64,000 bases of DNA from Regnicoccus_A sp014224355 (GCF_050920705.1 NZ_CP154799.1:2356001-2420000), one strand, 5' to 3'. Counted from the stretch's first letter, positions 44,840 through 54,603 are shown. The notes: a model not told the origin generated them from the sequence alone. Translations and numbers: made by a program.

Positions 44840-46702
44840 TCAACCCCGCACCGTTGGCTCAGCAGCTTTTGGCTTGCCGCTGCTGGGTGGCACTTTCTCG
44901 AGCACGAGCAGGGCTTCGATGATCTCCTTGGCCGCCGGAACAGCCACCGTGGAGCCATAGGCGTTGCCCCCCTGGGGTTCGTCCACCACCACCAGCAACA
45001 CGTAGCGGGGATCGTCGATCGGCAGATGGGCCACGAAACTGGTGATTCGTGCGCCCGGAATGTAGACCCCATTGCGGGCCTTCTGGGCGGTGCCTGTCTT
45101 GCCGCCGATGCGGTACCCGTCGACCTGAACGCCCTTGCCGCTGCCCTTCTCCACCACGGTTTCCAGCCAGGCCATCACCTGCTTGGTGACGGCTGGTTCC
45201 ATCAACGGCAGACCTCGGGCGGCAGGGGCTGGGGCCAGGCTGTCGCCGGAGCGCAGACCACGGGTGATGTGGGGGCTCACCAGCTTCCCGCCGTTGGCCA
45301 GCATGGCGTGCAGTTGCAGAAGCTTCAGGGGCGTGAGAGAGAAGCCCTGGCCGAAGGCGGCAGTGGCGGGCTCGATCGGCTGGGTGGTGAACTGCTCACG
45401 GGTCTTGAGCTCGCCGGCCACGGCTCCGGGCAGGTCGGTGTCGGGGATGGTGTCGATGCCGATGCGGCGCATCCACTCCCAGTAGGTGGAGGGCTTCAGC
45501 AGCCGCATGGCCTGCACCATGGCCACGTTGCTCGAGACCTGAAGGACGGTGGCGAAATCGAGGATGCCGTTGGCCCGCCGATCGTGGTTGAAGATCGGCC
45601 AGCCGCCGATCGTGAGCTGCCCCACGTCATTGACGGTGCCGTTGGGCTTGATGGCCTTCTCCTGCAGGGCGATCGCCAGGTTGATCGGCTTGAAGGTGGA
45701 GCCAGGCTCGTAGAGATCCTGCACCGACCATTCCCGGAACAGTCCTGGGGAGAATTTCCAGAAGTTGTTCGGGTCGTAACTGGGGCTCGAGGTGAGCGCC
45801 AGCATCTCGCCATTGCGCACATCCATCACCATGGCGGATCCCCGCTTGGCCTTCCACTGCTTCAGCTGTTTGGCCAAGGCCTGCTGGGCCACCTGCTGCA
45901 GGCGGGAGTCGAGGGTGAGCTGCAGGCGCAGATCGTCGGTGTAGAGAACTCCGGCCTGCAATCCATCGGGGAGGGGCGTGCCATCCGCCCCTCGGCGCAT
46001 CTGACGAACACTTTCCTGGCGACGCAGGTCCTTGTCGCGGCTCTGCTCCAGGCCAGCCTGAGCGACCCGCTCCAGGTTGAGGAAGCCAACCACATTGGCG
46101 AACAGCTGAGCCTGGGGGTAGATCCGCTGGGGATAGGGCTCAAGGTCGAGCCCGCTGATTCCAAGCTCCCGAAGGCGGCGGGCGGTTTCTGGATCGAGAT
46201 CCGTGATCAGCTTCACCCCGGATTTGCGGCCGCCGATGGTTCGCATCAGATCGGGCGCAGGCACCTGCAGCACCTCGGCCAGCTTCTCGGCGGTCTCGGA
46301 GCTGGTGCGGATCAGGTTTGGATCATCCCCGGGGAAATTGAAGTAGCGGGGATGGGCCCAGAGGGTGAACCGTTCCTCATCAAGGGCGACCAGTCGCCCG
46401 CGACGATCGACGATCGGGCGGCGCTTGCCGATCGGCTTGGTCTTCTGGGTCTGGATCGCCCTGGCGCGCTGCTGAAGGCGATCGCCTTCCTTGACCTGCA
46501 ACCAGGCCATTCGGCCGGCCAGACCCACCAAGGCCAGGCAGAGGGTGAGATAGACGGTGAGAAGCCGCCCAGCAGGAACCGGCTGAAGCTGGATCACCCT
46601 GCGACGGCCGGAGCGCTGAGAGTCCAGCTGCGAGGGGATCTGTCCGTCCCCATGGAGAGGGATGGGAGAGGAGGCCTTGGCGGAGCGACGCACCACCCTC
46701 AA
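44840..46702 (-). CDS. ftsI: Penicillin-binding protein 2/FtsI-type peptidoglycan transpeptidase
   Basis: 620 residues: short cytoplasmic tail, one membrane helix (about 47-68), dimerisation domain, and a transpeptidase domain with the active-site motif GSTFKP, the second motif SSN in LQVSSNVAM and KTG in GGKTGTAQK. It cross-links septal peptidoglycan in the periplasm. The start overlaps the stop of the FtsL-like gene (ATGA at 46699-46702), the classical division-gene pairing. Confidence 0.94.
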   Translation of the reverse strand: MRVVRRSAKASSPIPLHGDGQIPSQLDSQRSGRRRVIQLQPVPAGRLLTVYLTLCLALVGLAGRMAWLQVKEGDRLQQRARAIQTQKTKPIGKRRPIVDRRGRLVALDEERFTLWAHPRYFNFPGDDPNLIRTSSETAEKLAEVLQVPAPDLMRTIGGRKSGVKLITDLDPETARRLRELGISGLDLEPYPQRIYPQAQLFANVVGFLNLERVAQAGLEQSRDKDLRRQESVRQMRRGADGTPLPDGLQAGVLYTDDLRLQLTLDSRLQQVAQQALAKQLKQWKAKRGSAMVMDVRNGEMLALTSSPSYDPNNFWKFSPGLFREWSVQDLYEPGSTFKPINLAIALQEKAIKPNGTVNDVGQLTIGGWPIFNHDRRANGILDFATVLQVSSNVAMVQAMRLLKPSTYWEWMRRIGIDTIPDTDLPGAVAGELKTREQFTTQPIEPATAAFGQGFSLTPLKLLQLHAMLANGGKLVSPHITRGLRSGDSLAPAPAARGLPLMEPAVTKQVMAWLETVVEKGSGKGVQVDGYRIGGKTGTAQKARNGVYIPGARITSFVAHLPIDDPRYVLLVVVDEPQGGNAYGSTVAVPAAKEIIEALLVLEKVPPSSGKPKAAEPTVRG

Positions 46703-47259
46703 TACCCGGCCTGGACGGTCTTGGGATCGAGACTGACGCTGCGCAGGTCAAGGCTGATTCCCCGGGGATCGAGCGACTGAATGCTGAAGGGAGGCGCGGA
46801 CGGCCGAGCAGGGGTGGCCGTGGGATGGGCTCCCATGGCTCGGGCGCTGGGTGAGGGCAGGTGAATCAGGCGCTGAAGGCTGGTGGGCACAAGCAGGCCG
46901 GGGCGGCGGGCCATGGCCAGATGGTGCTGCTCCAGCACGGCTGTGGATTCCAGGAGGCGGTGCTCCAGGACCTGGGTCGACTCCAGCAGCTCGAAGCTGC
47001 GGGTCCATTGCCCCTGCCAGTGAAGCGTGAGCGCGGTGAGCCCGACCATCGACACTCCGAGCGCCACCAGCAGACCATCGGAAACCCTGTGCAGCCCCGC
47101 CAGCCAGGGGGCCTGACGCACCATGCGACGGGCAGAGAAGGAGCCCTGGATCAGCTCGAGCGAACGGCGGGTCCTGAAGAAGGGCTGGGGCGACGGAACG
47201 GCGACCACCGGAACCTGACGAATCTTCGCAAGTGAACCATGGGGCGCAAGGGGCAGCAA
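46699..47259 (-). CDS. FtsL-like single-pass membrane protein
   Basis: About 186 residues if the TTG at 47259 is used; a GTG at 47208 is an alternative. One membrane helix (VSDGLLVALGVSMVGLTALT) is followed by a heptad-like stretch (LLESTQVLEHRLLESTAVLE) and a Pro/Ser-rich periplasmic tail. Size, topology and direct coupling to ftsI resemble FtsL, but sequence identity to that family is always low, so this rests mainly on context. It begins eight bases after the CPBP protease gene. Confidence 0.6.
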   Translation of the reverse strand: MLPLAPHGSLAKIRQVPVVAVPSPQPFFRTRRSLELIQGSFSARRMVRQAPWLAGLHRVSDGLLVALGVSMVGLTALTLHWQGQWTRSFELLESTQVLEHRLLESTAVLEQHHLAMARRPGLLVPTSLQRLIHLPSPSARAMGAHPTATPARPSAPPFSIQSLDPRGISLDLRSVSLDPKTVQAGY

Positions 47260-47267
47260 GCCATCGA

Positions 47268-48689
47268 TCAGCGGGCCAGCAGGAGCAGGTTGGTGAAGGT
47301 GAGTGCGTTCCAGAGGGCATGCAGACCCACACACGCGCTCAGGCGACCACTGCTCAGGCGCAGCCAGCCCAGTCCAAGCCCCAGGGTGAACAGGGCGGGG
47401 AATTCCCCGAGGCTGAGGTGGGCGATGCCGAAAACCGTGCTGCTGATCAACACCGCCTGCAGGGGCCCCGACTCCCGCCCCACCACCGGCAGCAGCACCC
47501 CACGGAAGATTGTTTCCTCGAACAGAGGTGCCAGCACGATCGCCGTGAATCCGAAGCAGGCCAGGGTGAGGCCGCTGTCGCTGCGCAGCACAAGCTCCAG
47601 CAGAGGATTGCTGCCACCGGCATCACTCCACAGGAGCTGCTGCAGCCAGCCCACCAGGCTCACCAGGGGGAGCACGATCAGCAGGTACTTCAAGGCTTTG
47701 CGCAGGCCCGACGCCACCGGCCGCCAGCGGAACTGCAGCCAGCCCTCGGCTGGAGCCGCCCCCCGGCCCCGCAGCAGCAGAGCGAGGATCAACAACGGTG
47801 CGGTCATCAGGCCGAGGTACATCGTCAGCACCGTGATTCCATCGGCCAGGGGAGGTTTGACCGCCAGGGCCGTCAGGGCGGAGCCCAGAAGGGGCGCCAG
47901 CAGCACCGGGGTGAGCACTTCCCCGAGCAGGACGAACCCTCCGGCGATCAGCAGCACCACATCGATCACCCCCAGGTCAGGACCGAGCAACTGGGGCAGG
48001 GGCGCCTGCTTGCCGCGCCAGCGCAACCAGATCTCCCGCAACAGCAGCGCCACCCCCGCCAGCAGCGCAAGGGCGGGCAGCAGAGAGATTCCAATCAGCT
48101 GAAGAAGGGCCCGCCGCTCGGCGTCCGGCTCGGAGCAGTTGCTGCCGCCCCCCAGCACCTGACAGCCGAGCCGGCTCAGCAGAGGGTCCTCAGCCACCGA
48201 CTGCACGGAACCACTGGGCGCACCTTCGGGCTGGGGCAGCCGCAACAGCTGCTCGATCAAGGCCTGATCCTCAGCTGGGGCCTGTTGTTGCAGTTTCAGC
48301 AGCAGTGGACGGGCAGCCGCCACCTGGCCCTGACGCAGATGCAGAAGCGCTCGCTCCAACTGGGTTAGCCGGGCTTCCTGCTCCCCTGCGGCCTTGGAGG
48401 CCTCGGACGCGGCCGTGCTGTCGTCACCGCTCTCGGCCTGGCGAATCAGTTCGGCCAGCAGGAGAGCTTCCGGATCCTCGCCCACCAGGATCGGCCTGAG
48501 CGACGGAGGCACCGCAGGGGCCGCCAATGCACTCAGCTCCAGTTGCCGCCGGGTCAGGTCGTTGCCCACGGAGGGACGATCCAGACTCTCCAGGAGCCCA
48601 TTGAGCCAGAGCAGCAGGCTCAGCACAAGGCTGACCATCGCCAGGCCCACCTTCAGGGACCCAGCCCGCCCACGCCCTGCTGCTGCCAC
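47268..48689 (-). CDS. CPBP family intramembrane metalloprotease
   Basis: 473 residues from GTG 48689, which has GGAGGAG at good distance. An N-terminal helix and a soluble helical region (about 50-180, rich in Leu/Gln/Glu) precede eight or so membrane helices. The CAAX-protease/bacteriocin-processing motifs are EETIFRGVLLPVVG, FGIAHLSLGEFPALF and a final His in CVGLHALWNALTF. Substrates are unknown. It is divergent from the phosphoglycerate-mutase-like gene across 78 bases. Confidence 0.88.
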   Translation of the reverse strand: MAAAGRGRAGSLKVGLAMVSLVLSLLLWLNGLLESLDRPSVGNDLTRRQLELSALAAPAVPPSLRPILVGEDPEALLLAELIRQAESGDDSTAASEASKAAGEQEARLTQLERALLHLRQGQVAAARPLLLKLQQQAPAEDQALIEQLLRLPQPEGAPSGSVQSVAEDPLLSRLGCQVLGGGSNCSEPDAERRALLQLIGISLLPALALLAGVALLLREIWLRWRGKQAPLPQLLGPDLGVIDVVLLIAGGFVLLGEVLTPVLLAPLLGSALTALAVKPPLADGITVLTMYLGLMTAPLLILALLLRGRGAAPAEGWLQFRWRPVASGLRKALKYLLIVLPLVSLVGWLQQLLWSDAGGSNPLLELVLRSDSGLTLACFGFTAIVLAPLFEETIFRGVLLPVVGRESGPLQAVLISSTVFGIAHLSLGEFPALFTLGLGLGWLRLSSGRLSACVGLHALWNALTFTNLLLLAR

Positions 48690-48767
48690 CCCGACTCCTC
48701 CCGATCGCCCGATTCTCCCCCGAGCCGGAGTCCCGCCATGGGACGACCAGGGTTCCCTCCCAATACG

Positions 48768-50144
48768 ATGGCGGCGCTTCCGGCTCCAGACCCCGTGCCC
48801 CTTCGGCTTCTGCTCGTCCGTCATGGACTCAGCAGTTTCAACAGTGAACGCCGCATCCAGGGCCGGGACGATCTCTCCCACCTCACCGAGGAGGGGACCC
48901 AACAGGCACGCCTCACCGGCACGGCACTGGCGGACCTCCGGATCGATGCGGCCTACAGCTCACCGCTCAGCCGCGCCACCGCCACCGCCGCCCATCTGCT
49001 GGGGGCCCAGGGGGGCGGACTCACCGCCACGCTCGATGACGACCTGCTGGAGGTGGATCTCTCCCCCTGGTGTGGCCTTCGGGGGGTGGAGGTGGAGGAG
49101 CGCTTTCCCGACGCCTACCGCCTCTGGAGGGAGGCTCCCGAATGCCTGGAGCTGGAGCGTCCCGACGGCACCCGGTTCAGGCCGATCCCGGAGCTGATGG
49201 ACCAGGCCCGCCGCTGGCTGGATCGCCTGGAACGCAAGCATCTTCAGGCCTCCGACCAGCTGACCTCAGCCACCGTGCTGGTGGTGGCCCACAGCGCCAT
49301 CCTGCGCTGCCTGGTGCTGCAATTGCTGGGGCTGCCCGCCAGCCGGTTTCAGGGCCTCCGGCTCGACAACGCGTCGCTCTCGGTGTTCAACCTGCTGCCC
49401 CACCCCGATGCTGGCCTTCAGGTGCAGATCGAATCGCTCAATGTCACAGCGCACCTCGGTCATGGCCTGCCGCCGAAAGGAGCAGGCGCGCGCCTGCTGC
49501 TGGTGCGCCACGGCGAAACCGACTGGAACCGCCAGGGCCGCTTCCAGGGGCAGATCGATATCCCCCTCAACGCCCATGGCCAGGCCCAGGCCAGCTCAGC
49601 GGCCGAGTTCCTCAGGGACGTGCCGATCCAGCGGGCCTTCACCAGCTCGATGGCAAGACCACGGCAGACCGCCGAAGCGATCCTCACCGCCCACCCCGAG
49701 GTGCCCCTCAGCAGCCAGGAGGGCCTGGTGGAGATCGGCCACGGCCAGTGGGAGGGTCGCCTGGAGCAGGAGATCACCGAGCAGTGGGGGGAGCTTCTGC
49801 TGCAGTGGAAGCAGGCGCCCCACACCGTGCAGATGCCCGATGGCGAGAACCTTCAGCAGGTCTGGGATCGCGCGCTGGCCTGCTGGAGAGCCATCGTCGA
49901 GGGCCTGGAGGCTGAGGAGACCGCCCTTGTGGTGGCCCACGATGCCGTCAACAAGACGATCCTCTGCGCTCTGCTGGGCCTCTCCCCTGCCGACATCTGG
50001 ATGGTCAAGCAGGGCAATGGCGGGGTCAGCGTGATCGACTGGCCGCCTCAGGCCAGCAGCGGGAGGCTGCCGGTGGTCACCTGCTTGAACCTCACCACCC
50101 ACCTGGGGGGGGTGATCGACCGAACCGCCGCAGGCGCTCTCTGA
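48768..50144 (+). CDS. Tandem histidine-phosphatase (phosphoglycerate mutase-like) protein
   Basis: 458 residues with two complete domains. The first has LLLVRHGLSSFNSERRIQGR and the later VLVVAHSAILRCLV. The second has LLLVRHGETDWNRQGRFQGQ and ALVVAHDAVNKTILCALLG. Each keeps the phosphorylated His of RHG and the second His. Cyanobacterial members include phosphatases as well as mutases; which activity applies is not visible. The stop overlaps the next start (TGATG). Confidence 0.88.
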   Translation: MAALPAPDPVPLRLLLVRHGLSSFNSERRIQGRDDLSHLTEEGTQQARLTGTALADLRIDAAYSSPLSRATATAAHLLGAQGGGLTATLDDDLLEVDLSPWCGLRGVEVEERFPDAYRLWREAPECLELERPDGTRFRPIPELMDQARRWLDRLERKHLQASDQLTSATVLVVAHSAILRCLVLQLLGLPASRFQGLRLDNASLSVFNLLPHPDAGLQVQIESLNVTAHLGHGLPPKGAGARLLLVRHGETDWNRQGRFQGQIDIPLNAHGQAQASSAAEFLRDVPIQRAFTSSMARPRQTAEAILTAHPEVPLSSQEGLVEIGHGQWEGRLEQEITEQWGELLLQWKQAPHTVQMPDGENLQQVWDRALACWRAIVEGLEAEETALVVAHDAVNKTILCALLGLSPADIWMVKQGNGGVSVIDWPPQASSGRLPVVTCLNLTTHLGGVIDRTAAGAL

Positions 50145-51408
50145 TGACGACACTCCTGCTGCAGGACATCCAGCTGCTGCAGGGGTCTGATCAACCGCTT
50201 GAACGCAGCGATGTGCTGCTCGAGGACGGGGTGATTTCGGCGATCGGCTCCAGCGCCCTGGAGGGGGCCAGGGCGCTGGGCCTGACGCCACGGCCCGGCG
50301 GCTCCTGTCTGCTGGCCCCTGCCTTGGTGGATCCCCACAGCGTTCTGGAGGAGCCTGAAGACGGACGCGCCGAAACCCTCGCGAGCCTGATCCGTTCAGC
50401 CGCAGCGGCTGGCTATGGCACGGTTGCACTGCTGCCGAGAGCCCGCAACTGGCGTGATCGTCCCGAGTGCCTCCGCCTGGCTGCACCGCCCCCCTTCGAG
50501 CTGCCGCTCTGGGGGGGGTTCAGCCTCTCCGGCCGAGGAGTGGATCTCTCCGCCCATGCCGATCTGCTTGCGGCCGGCGCGATCGGGCTGGCGGAGGAGG
50601 GAGATCTACCCCCCTGGCCCTGGTGGAGCGAGGGCTGAGTATCGGCGAAAGCGGTGACCGCCCGGTTCTGCTGGCACCGCGTGACGCCAGTCTTGATCGG
50701 GGCGGCTTCGTGCGCGAGGGGGTCGAGGCTCTGCGGGCCGGCTGGCCCCTTGATCCGGCGCTGAGTGAAATCATTCCATTGCAGAGCCTGCTGACGCTGG
50801 CGGCCTCCCTGCCGCAGGTACGGCTGAGACTGGCGAACGTCTCGACCGCCGCCGGGGTGAAGCTGCTGCGGGCTGCTGATCCCGCCCCGTTGGCCACGGT
50901 CTGCTGGTGGCACCTGGTGACCGACAGCGGCAGCCTCGATCCCGTGGCCGAGGGATGGCGACTGGTGCCGTCCCTCGGCACACCGGATGATCGCCGCGCC
51001 CTGGTGGCGGCCCTCTCCGATGGAGTGATCAGCGCAGTAGCGGTGAACCATCAACCGCTGGATCCAGAGGAACAGCTTCTGCCTCTGGACCAGCGTCGTC
51101 CTGGTCTGGCTGGCCATCGCTACGTCTTACCGCTGCTGTGGCAGCAGTTGGTTCGCGATCGGGGCTGGAGCCCGGCACAGCTCTGGCGGGCCCTGTGCTG
51201 GGGACCTGCGCGGGTGCTCGACCTGGAGGCGCCCAGGCTTGATGTGGGCTCCAGGCGATGGATCCTGTTCGATCCCGATCAGGAGTGGACTCCCGGCGCG
51301 GATGGCTATGCCTCCAAAGGGGCCAATCAGCCCTGTGGGGGCCAGCGGCTCAGGGGGCGGGTGCTGGCGACGGGGTTGCTGCCCCGGCTTTGGCTGGGGC
51401 CTCGCTGA
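50144..51408 (+). CDS. Dihydroorotase-like protein with degenerate metal site, frameshifted
   Basis: It starts at ATG 50144, one base into the preceding stop. The N-terminus (DVLLEDGVISAIG, then LAPALVDPHSVLEEP) aligns with dihydroorotase/allantoinase proteins. The metal-binding HxH of VDPHVHLREP has become HS, so the protein is probably not a working hydrolase. The frame breaks at six C (50609-50614). With seven, DLPP continues as LALVERGLSIGESGDRPVLL through WRALCWGPARVLDLEAPRLD to 51408. It may be a pseudo-dihydroorotase. The last 59 bases overlap convergent lepB. Confidence 0.75.
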
Positions 51409-52135
51409 GGGGATCGGGGTCCCCCAGGGGGCCCGTGCGTCCGAGAGGCCAGAACCGGTAGAAGGCTCGACCGATGATCTCCTTCTGCGGCAGGAACGCA
51501 CCACCGGGCCAGAACCGTCCGTCCCAGCTGTTGGCACGGTTGTCTCCGAGGACCAGCACGGCCCCCGGGGGCACCACGGTGTCGAGGGTGCGGCAGGGAC
51601 CGATGCCCTGGCTGTCGATCGGGCAGAGGTTGCTCACGTAGGGCTCGCTGACTGCCTGGCCGTTGATGCTCACCTGGCCGCGCGGGTTGACCACCACCCG
51701 GTCGCCGGGGATCGCCACCACCCGCTTGATGTAGGCATCGCAGGCGGGCTGCTGCAGGCCGGGGATCGAGCCGATCAGGGGAAGGTTCACCAGCAGACAG
51801 CTCAGCGGACCGGAGCTCTGATTCGCCTGCAGGGCGGGATCGAAGTGAAAGGGGGAGTGGAAGACAACGATTTCCCCCCGCCTGGGGGCTCGGCTGCGGA
51901 AGCTGATCTTCTCCACCAGCAGGCGGTCCTGGATCTGCAGGCCGGGCAGCATCGATCCGGACGGGATGAAGCGGGCCTCCAACAGAAACTGGCGAATCCC
52001 CAGAGCCACCGCCAGGGTGAGCAGCACGCTGCGCCAGAACGCCCAGGAACTTTCGGTGCGCTGCCCGGCGTGGCCCTGGTCGGAATCAGGTGTCCCCGCT
52101 GGTGTCGTGGGTGAAGGGGAGTCCTCGGCGCTCAA
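51350..52135 (-). CDS. lepB: Signal peptidase I
   Basis: 261 residues. One N-terminal helix (FWRSVLLTLAVALGIRQFLL) is followed by the catalytic Ser in FIPSGSMLPGL and the general-base Lys in YIKRVVAIPGD, then VLGDNRANSWDGRFW. It removes signal peptides at the periplasmic face of the plasma or thylakoid membrane. The last ~25 residues (GPLGDPDP and following) are Pro/Ala-rich and overlap the end of the convergent dihydroorotase-like gene. Confidence 0.94.
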   Translation of the reverse strand: MSAEDSPSPTTPAGTPDSDQGHAGQRTESSWAFWRSVLLTLAVALGIRQFLLEARFIPSGSMLPGLQIQDRLLVEKISFRSRAPRRGEIVVFHSPFHFDPALQANQSSGPLSCLLVNLPLIGSIPGLQQPACDAYIKRVVAIPGDRVVVNPRGQVSINGQAVSEPYVSNLCPIDSQGIGPCRTLDTVVPPGAVLVLGDNRANSWDGRFWPGGAFLPQKEIIGRAFYRFWPLGRTGPLGDPDPLSEAPAKAGAATPSPAPAP

Positions 52136-52254
52136 TGGTCTCCTGCTGGGGAAGCGGTCTTCAGCCTGTCGTGTGCCGGCTGGAGCCGGCCACCTTAAGG
52201 CTCCGGAGCGGGGGAGTTCTGCTGCCTACCCTGGTTCGATCGACGCTGTTCTCC

Positions 52255-53778
52255 ATGGTTCGGCCGCGCTGGCATCTGAGGTCATCGGTGGCCAGCAACC
52301 GCCTTGGACATCGCTGGGATCAGTTCGTGGCGCTCTGGGCCACGTTCAACCTGCTCTGGGTCTGCTTCGACATCAGCTACGTGCCCCTGCGCACCTTCTG
52401 GCTGCAGCGAAATCTCTATCCGCTGCCCTCGGCCCCACTGGTGCTGCGGCTCGGCTTTCTCCCCGATATCACCCCGCTCTACGACCCGGTCAAGGGAATC
52501 GAGCCCCACCGAGAGACCCAGGCCTACCTGGATGCCTTCGATCGGATGGATCGTGCCCTGCTGGCGGGCTCCCCGGCTGGCGACCTGCGGGAGCGGCAGG
52601 TTGCGATGACAAGGGCGATGATCGATGACAACCCTTTTCTGGCCTCGGGGAACTCCGGAACCCTGGAGAAAATCAAGAACCGCCTGCGGGAGAGGGCCGA
52701 CCTGGATTCAGCCAAGCAATCGGCTGAAAAGCTTCTCGGTGACGAGTGGCTGAAGCGCCAGTCCTGGAGCGAGGAGCGGCGCTTCTGGCAGCAACAGGTG
52801 TTGCCACTGGTGGCCACCAACTACTGGCGATCGATCGACGAGAACGGCCGTCCCACCGACGACTTCTGGCGCATCGATCTGTTGCTGTTCCAGAGCGTCT
52901 TCCTGGCGGACATCCTGTTGCGGGCTGCACGCCTGCGTCGCCGGCTGCCTGGCCTGAGCTGGGGTGATGCCCTTCTGCGTCGATGGACCGACCTTCCCCT
53001 GTTGATGCCGTTCTGGCGCTGGCTGCGCCTGATTCCGGTGGTGGAGCGTCTCCAGACCAGTGGCCTGGTGAACATGGAACCGCTGCGGGCGGTGGTCAGC
53101 CGCGCGGTGGTCGCCCTGCTGGCGGTGGAGCTGTTCGAGGTGCTGGCCCTGCAGCTGATGGACGGCGCCCAGGGGGTGATCCGCTCTCCCCAGTGGCCGC
53201 AGCGGATCCGTCGACTTCGCAGCCATCAGACCGTCTCGATCAACGACGAGCGTGAGCTGGTGGAACTGACACGCATCTGGGGTCCACTGCTGCTCAGCCA
53301 GGTGGCCCCCCGAATGGCACCCCAGCTGCAGGCGGTTCTGGCCCATGCGCTCCAGCAGTCCCTGCAGTCGATGGTGGTACCACCCGGGCTGCGCCAGCTC
53401 CAACTGTTGATGCAGGTGGAAAAGGAACTCACCCAGCAGCTGGCCGCCGGGCTGGTGGACAGCCTGATGGAGCTCTCGCGTGGAGCGGGGTCCCGGCTGC
53501 AGCAGCAGGACAACCGCCAGATCGATCTGTTGCGTGACTGCGTTGATCGCTTCTGGGACGAGCTGGCCGAGGCCCTGGAACATGGGCCGGTGCTGGAGCG
53601 GAGTCAGCAGCTGGTCTGTGCCCTGCTCGAGGAGCTCAAGCTGACCTACCTGGGCCAGATCAACCGCACAGGGATCGATGCCCTGATTCGTGAGCTGGAT
53701 CAGCTCACGGTTCCACCTTCGACCCCAGGGGACGGGGACTCAGAGACTGCTGCCAGGTCTGAGGATCAAAGCCGATGA
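52255..53778 (+). CDS. Conserved-looking membrane protein of unknown function
   Basis: 507 residues from ATG 52255. Hydrophobic segments are visible near residues 20-40 (FVALWATFNLLWVCFDISYV), ~205-220 (LLLFQSVFLADILL) and ~280-300 (VVALLAVELFEVLALQL). They are separated by long charged helical regions, and the C-terminal third is rich in Gln/Leu/Glu. No enzymatic motif was found. Codon use is like the neighbouring housekeeping genes. The last 74 bases overlap the convergent ArsC-like gene. Confidence 0.8.
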   Translation: MVRPRWHLRSSVASNRLGHRWDQFVALWATFNLLWVCFDISYVPLRTFWLQRNLYPLPSAPLVLRLGFLPDITPLYDPVKGIEPHRETQAYLDAFDRMDRALLAGSPAGDLRERQVAMTRAMIDDNPFLASGNSGTLEKIKNRLRERADLDSAKQSAEKLLGDEWLKRQSWSEERRFWQQQVLPLVATNYWRSIDENGRPTDDFWRIDLLLFQSVFLADILLRAARLRRRLPGLSWGDALLRRWTDLPLLMPFWRWLRLIPVVERLQTSGLVNMEPLRAVVSRAVVALLAVELFEVLALQLMDGAQGVIRSPQWPQRIRRLRSHQTVSINDERELVELTRIWGPLLLSQVAPRMAPQLQAVLAHALQQSLQSMVVPPGLRQLQLLMQVEKELTQQLAAGLVDSLMELSRGAGSRLQQQDNRQIDLLRDCVDRFWDELAEALEHGPVLERSQQLVCALLEELKLTYLGQINRTGIDALIRELDQLTVPPSTPGDGDSETAARSEDQSR

Positions 53779-54115
53779 GCACCCTGCCATCGTCGGCCAC
53801 CAGAAGTGGTCGGCGGATCAACTTACCGTCAGCGGCCAGGGCAGCGATGGCCTCCTCCGGAGACATCGCCTTGACCCGGCTGGCTCCCAGAGCCCGGTAG
53901 CTGGCTCCGCTGGTGTTGAACAGCCGGCGGGGATCAGGAAGGCTGGCCCAGATCTGCTGGAGTTGTTGCTTGGACGGCGGCGCCAGGGTGATGTCCACCA
54001 GGTCAACCTCGATGCCCTCCGCGGCAAGCCAGCTCAGGGCCCGGCGGCAGGTGGAGCATTTCGAATAGCTGTACAGCCGTGGACGATCTCCTCTGGAGTC
54101 GCCAGCCGGACTCAC
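53705..54115 (-). CDS. ArsC/Spx-family thioredoxin-fold protein
   Basis: 136 residues. LYSYSKCSTCRRALSWLAAE contains the CxxC active site of the ArsC/Spx/YffB family. RRLFNTSGASYRALG, AADGKLIRRPLLVADDGRVL and IGFDPQTW are typical of this family rather than of low-molecular-weight phosphatase ArsC. It may be a glutaredoxin-linked reductase or a regulator. The start overlaps the ferredoxin stop (ATGA), so both are read together, which suggests a redox partnership. Confidence 0.85.
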   Translation of the reverse strand: MSPAGDSRGDRPRLYSYSKCSTCRRALSWLAAEGIEVDLVDITLAPPSKQQLQQIWASLPDPRRLFNTSGASYRALGASRVKAMSPEEAIAALAADGKLIRRPLLVADDGRVLIGFDPQTWQQSLSPRPLGSKVEP

Positions 54116-54483
54116 TTCCGCCCGACCAGGGATTTCAAGGCGCCCACCAGGCTGTTGGAACCTTTGCCGACGGCGGCATCCGGACGGGTGCGCACAGTCA
54201 CATCGCCATTGACGCTGGTGCGACAGCTGAGGCGGTAACTGGCAGGGCGGTCGGCCAGATAGACCTGCTCGACATCGCTGCGGGGGGAAAGGTTCTGAGC
54301 GCCCTCGAGCACTTCAACCACGCAGGTGCCGCACTGACCCAGACCGCCACAGTTGTTGAGATTGTTCAGACCCTTGTAAGGGTTGATGCCGGCATCAAGA
54401 GCCGCCTGGCGCAGGTTGGCCCCCTCGATGCAACCAACCTTCTGGCCCTCATTGTCGAAGCGGATGGTGGGCACGGGTCGCAT
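54112..54483 (-). CDS. [2Fe-2S] ferredoxin
   Basis: 123 residues. The cluster motif is NNCGGLGQCGTCVVEVLEG, with the fourth Cys in YRLSCRTSV, the spacing of plant-type/adrenodoxin-like ferredoxins. TIRFDNEGQKVGCIEGANLR gives the usual N-terminal beta strands. The C-terminal ~25 residues form an extra basic tail (SNSLVGALKSLVGRK) beyond the common fold, possibly for membrane or partner contact. It is first of a two-gene unit with the ArsC-like protein and divergent from the methyltransferase gene. Confidence 0.9.
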   Translation of the reverse strand: MRPVPTIRFDNEGQKVGCIEGANLRQAALDAGINPYKGLNNLNNCGGLGQCGTCVVEVLEGAQNLSPRSDVEQVYLADRPASYRLSCRTSVNGDVTVRTRPDAAVGKGSNSLVGALKSLVGRK

Positions 54484-54603
54484 AGGCTACTGGCGCGAAC
54501 TAACTTACCTGCCCAGAGGGCCTGGGGAATCAGCCTTGCAATGGTTGTTGGTCCAGCGGAAGCACTGCCGCTGCCTACGATCCTGCAGAGCACGGACAAG
54601 GCC

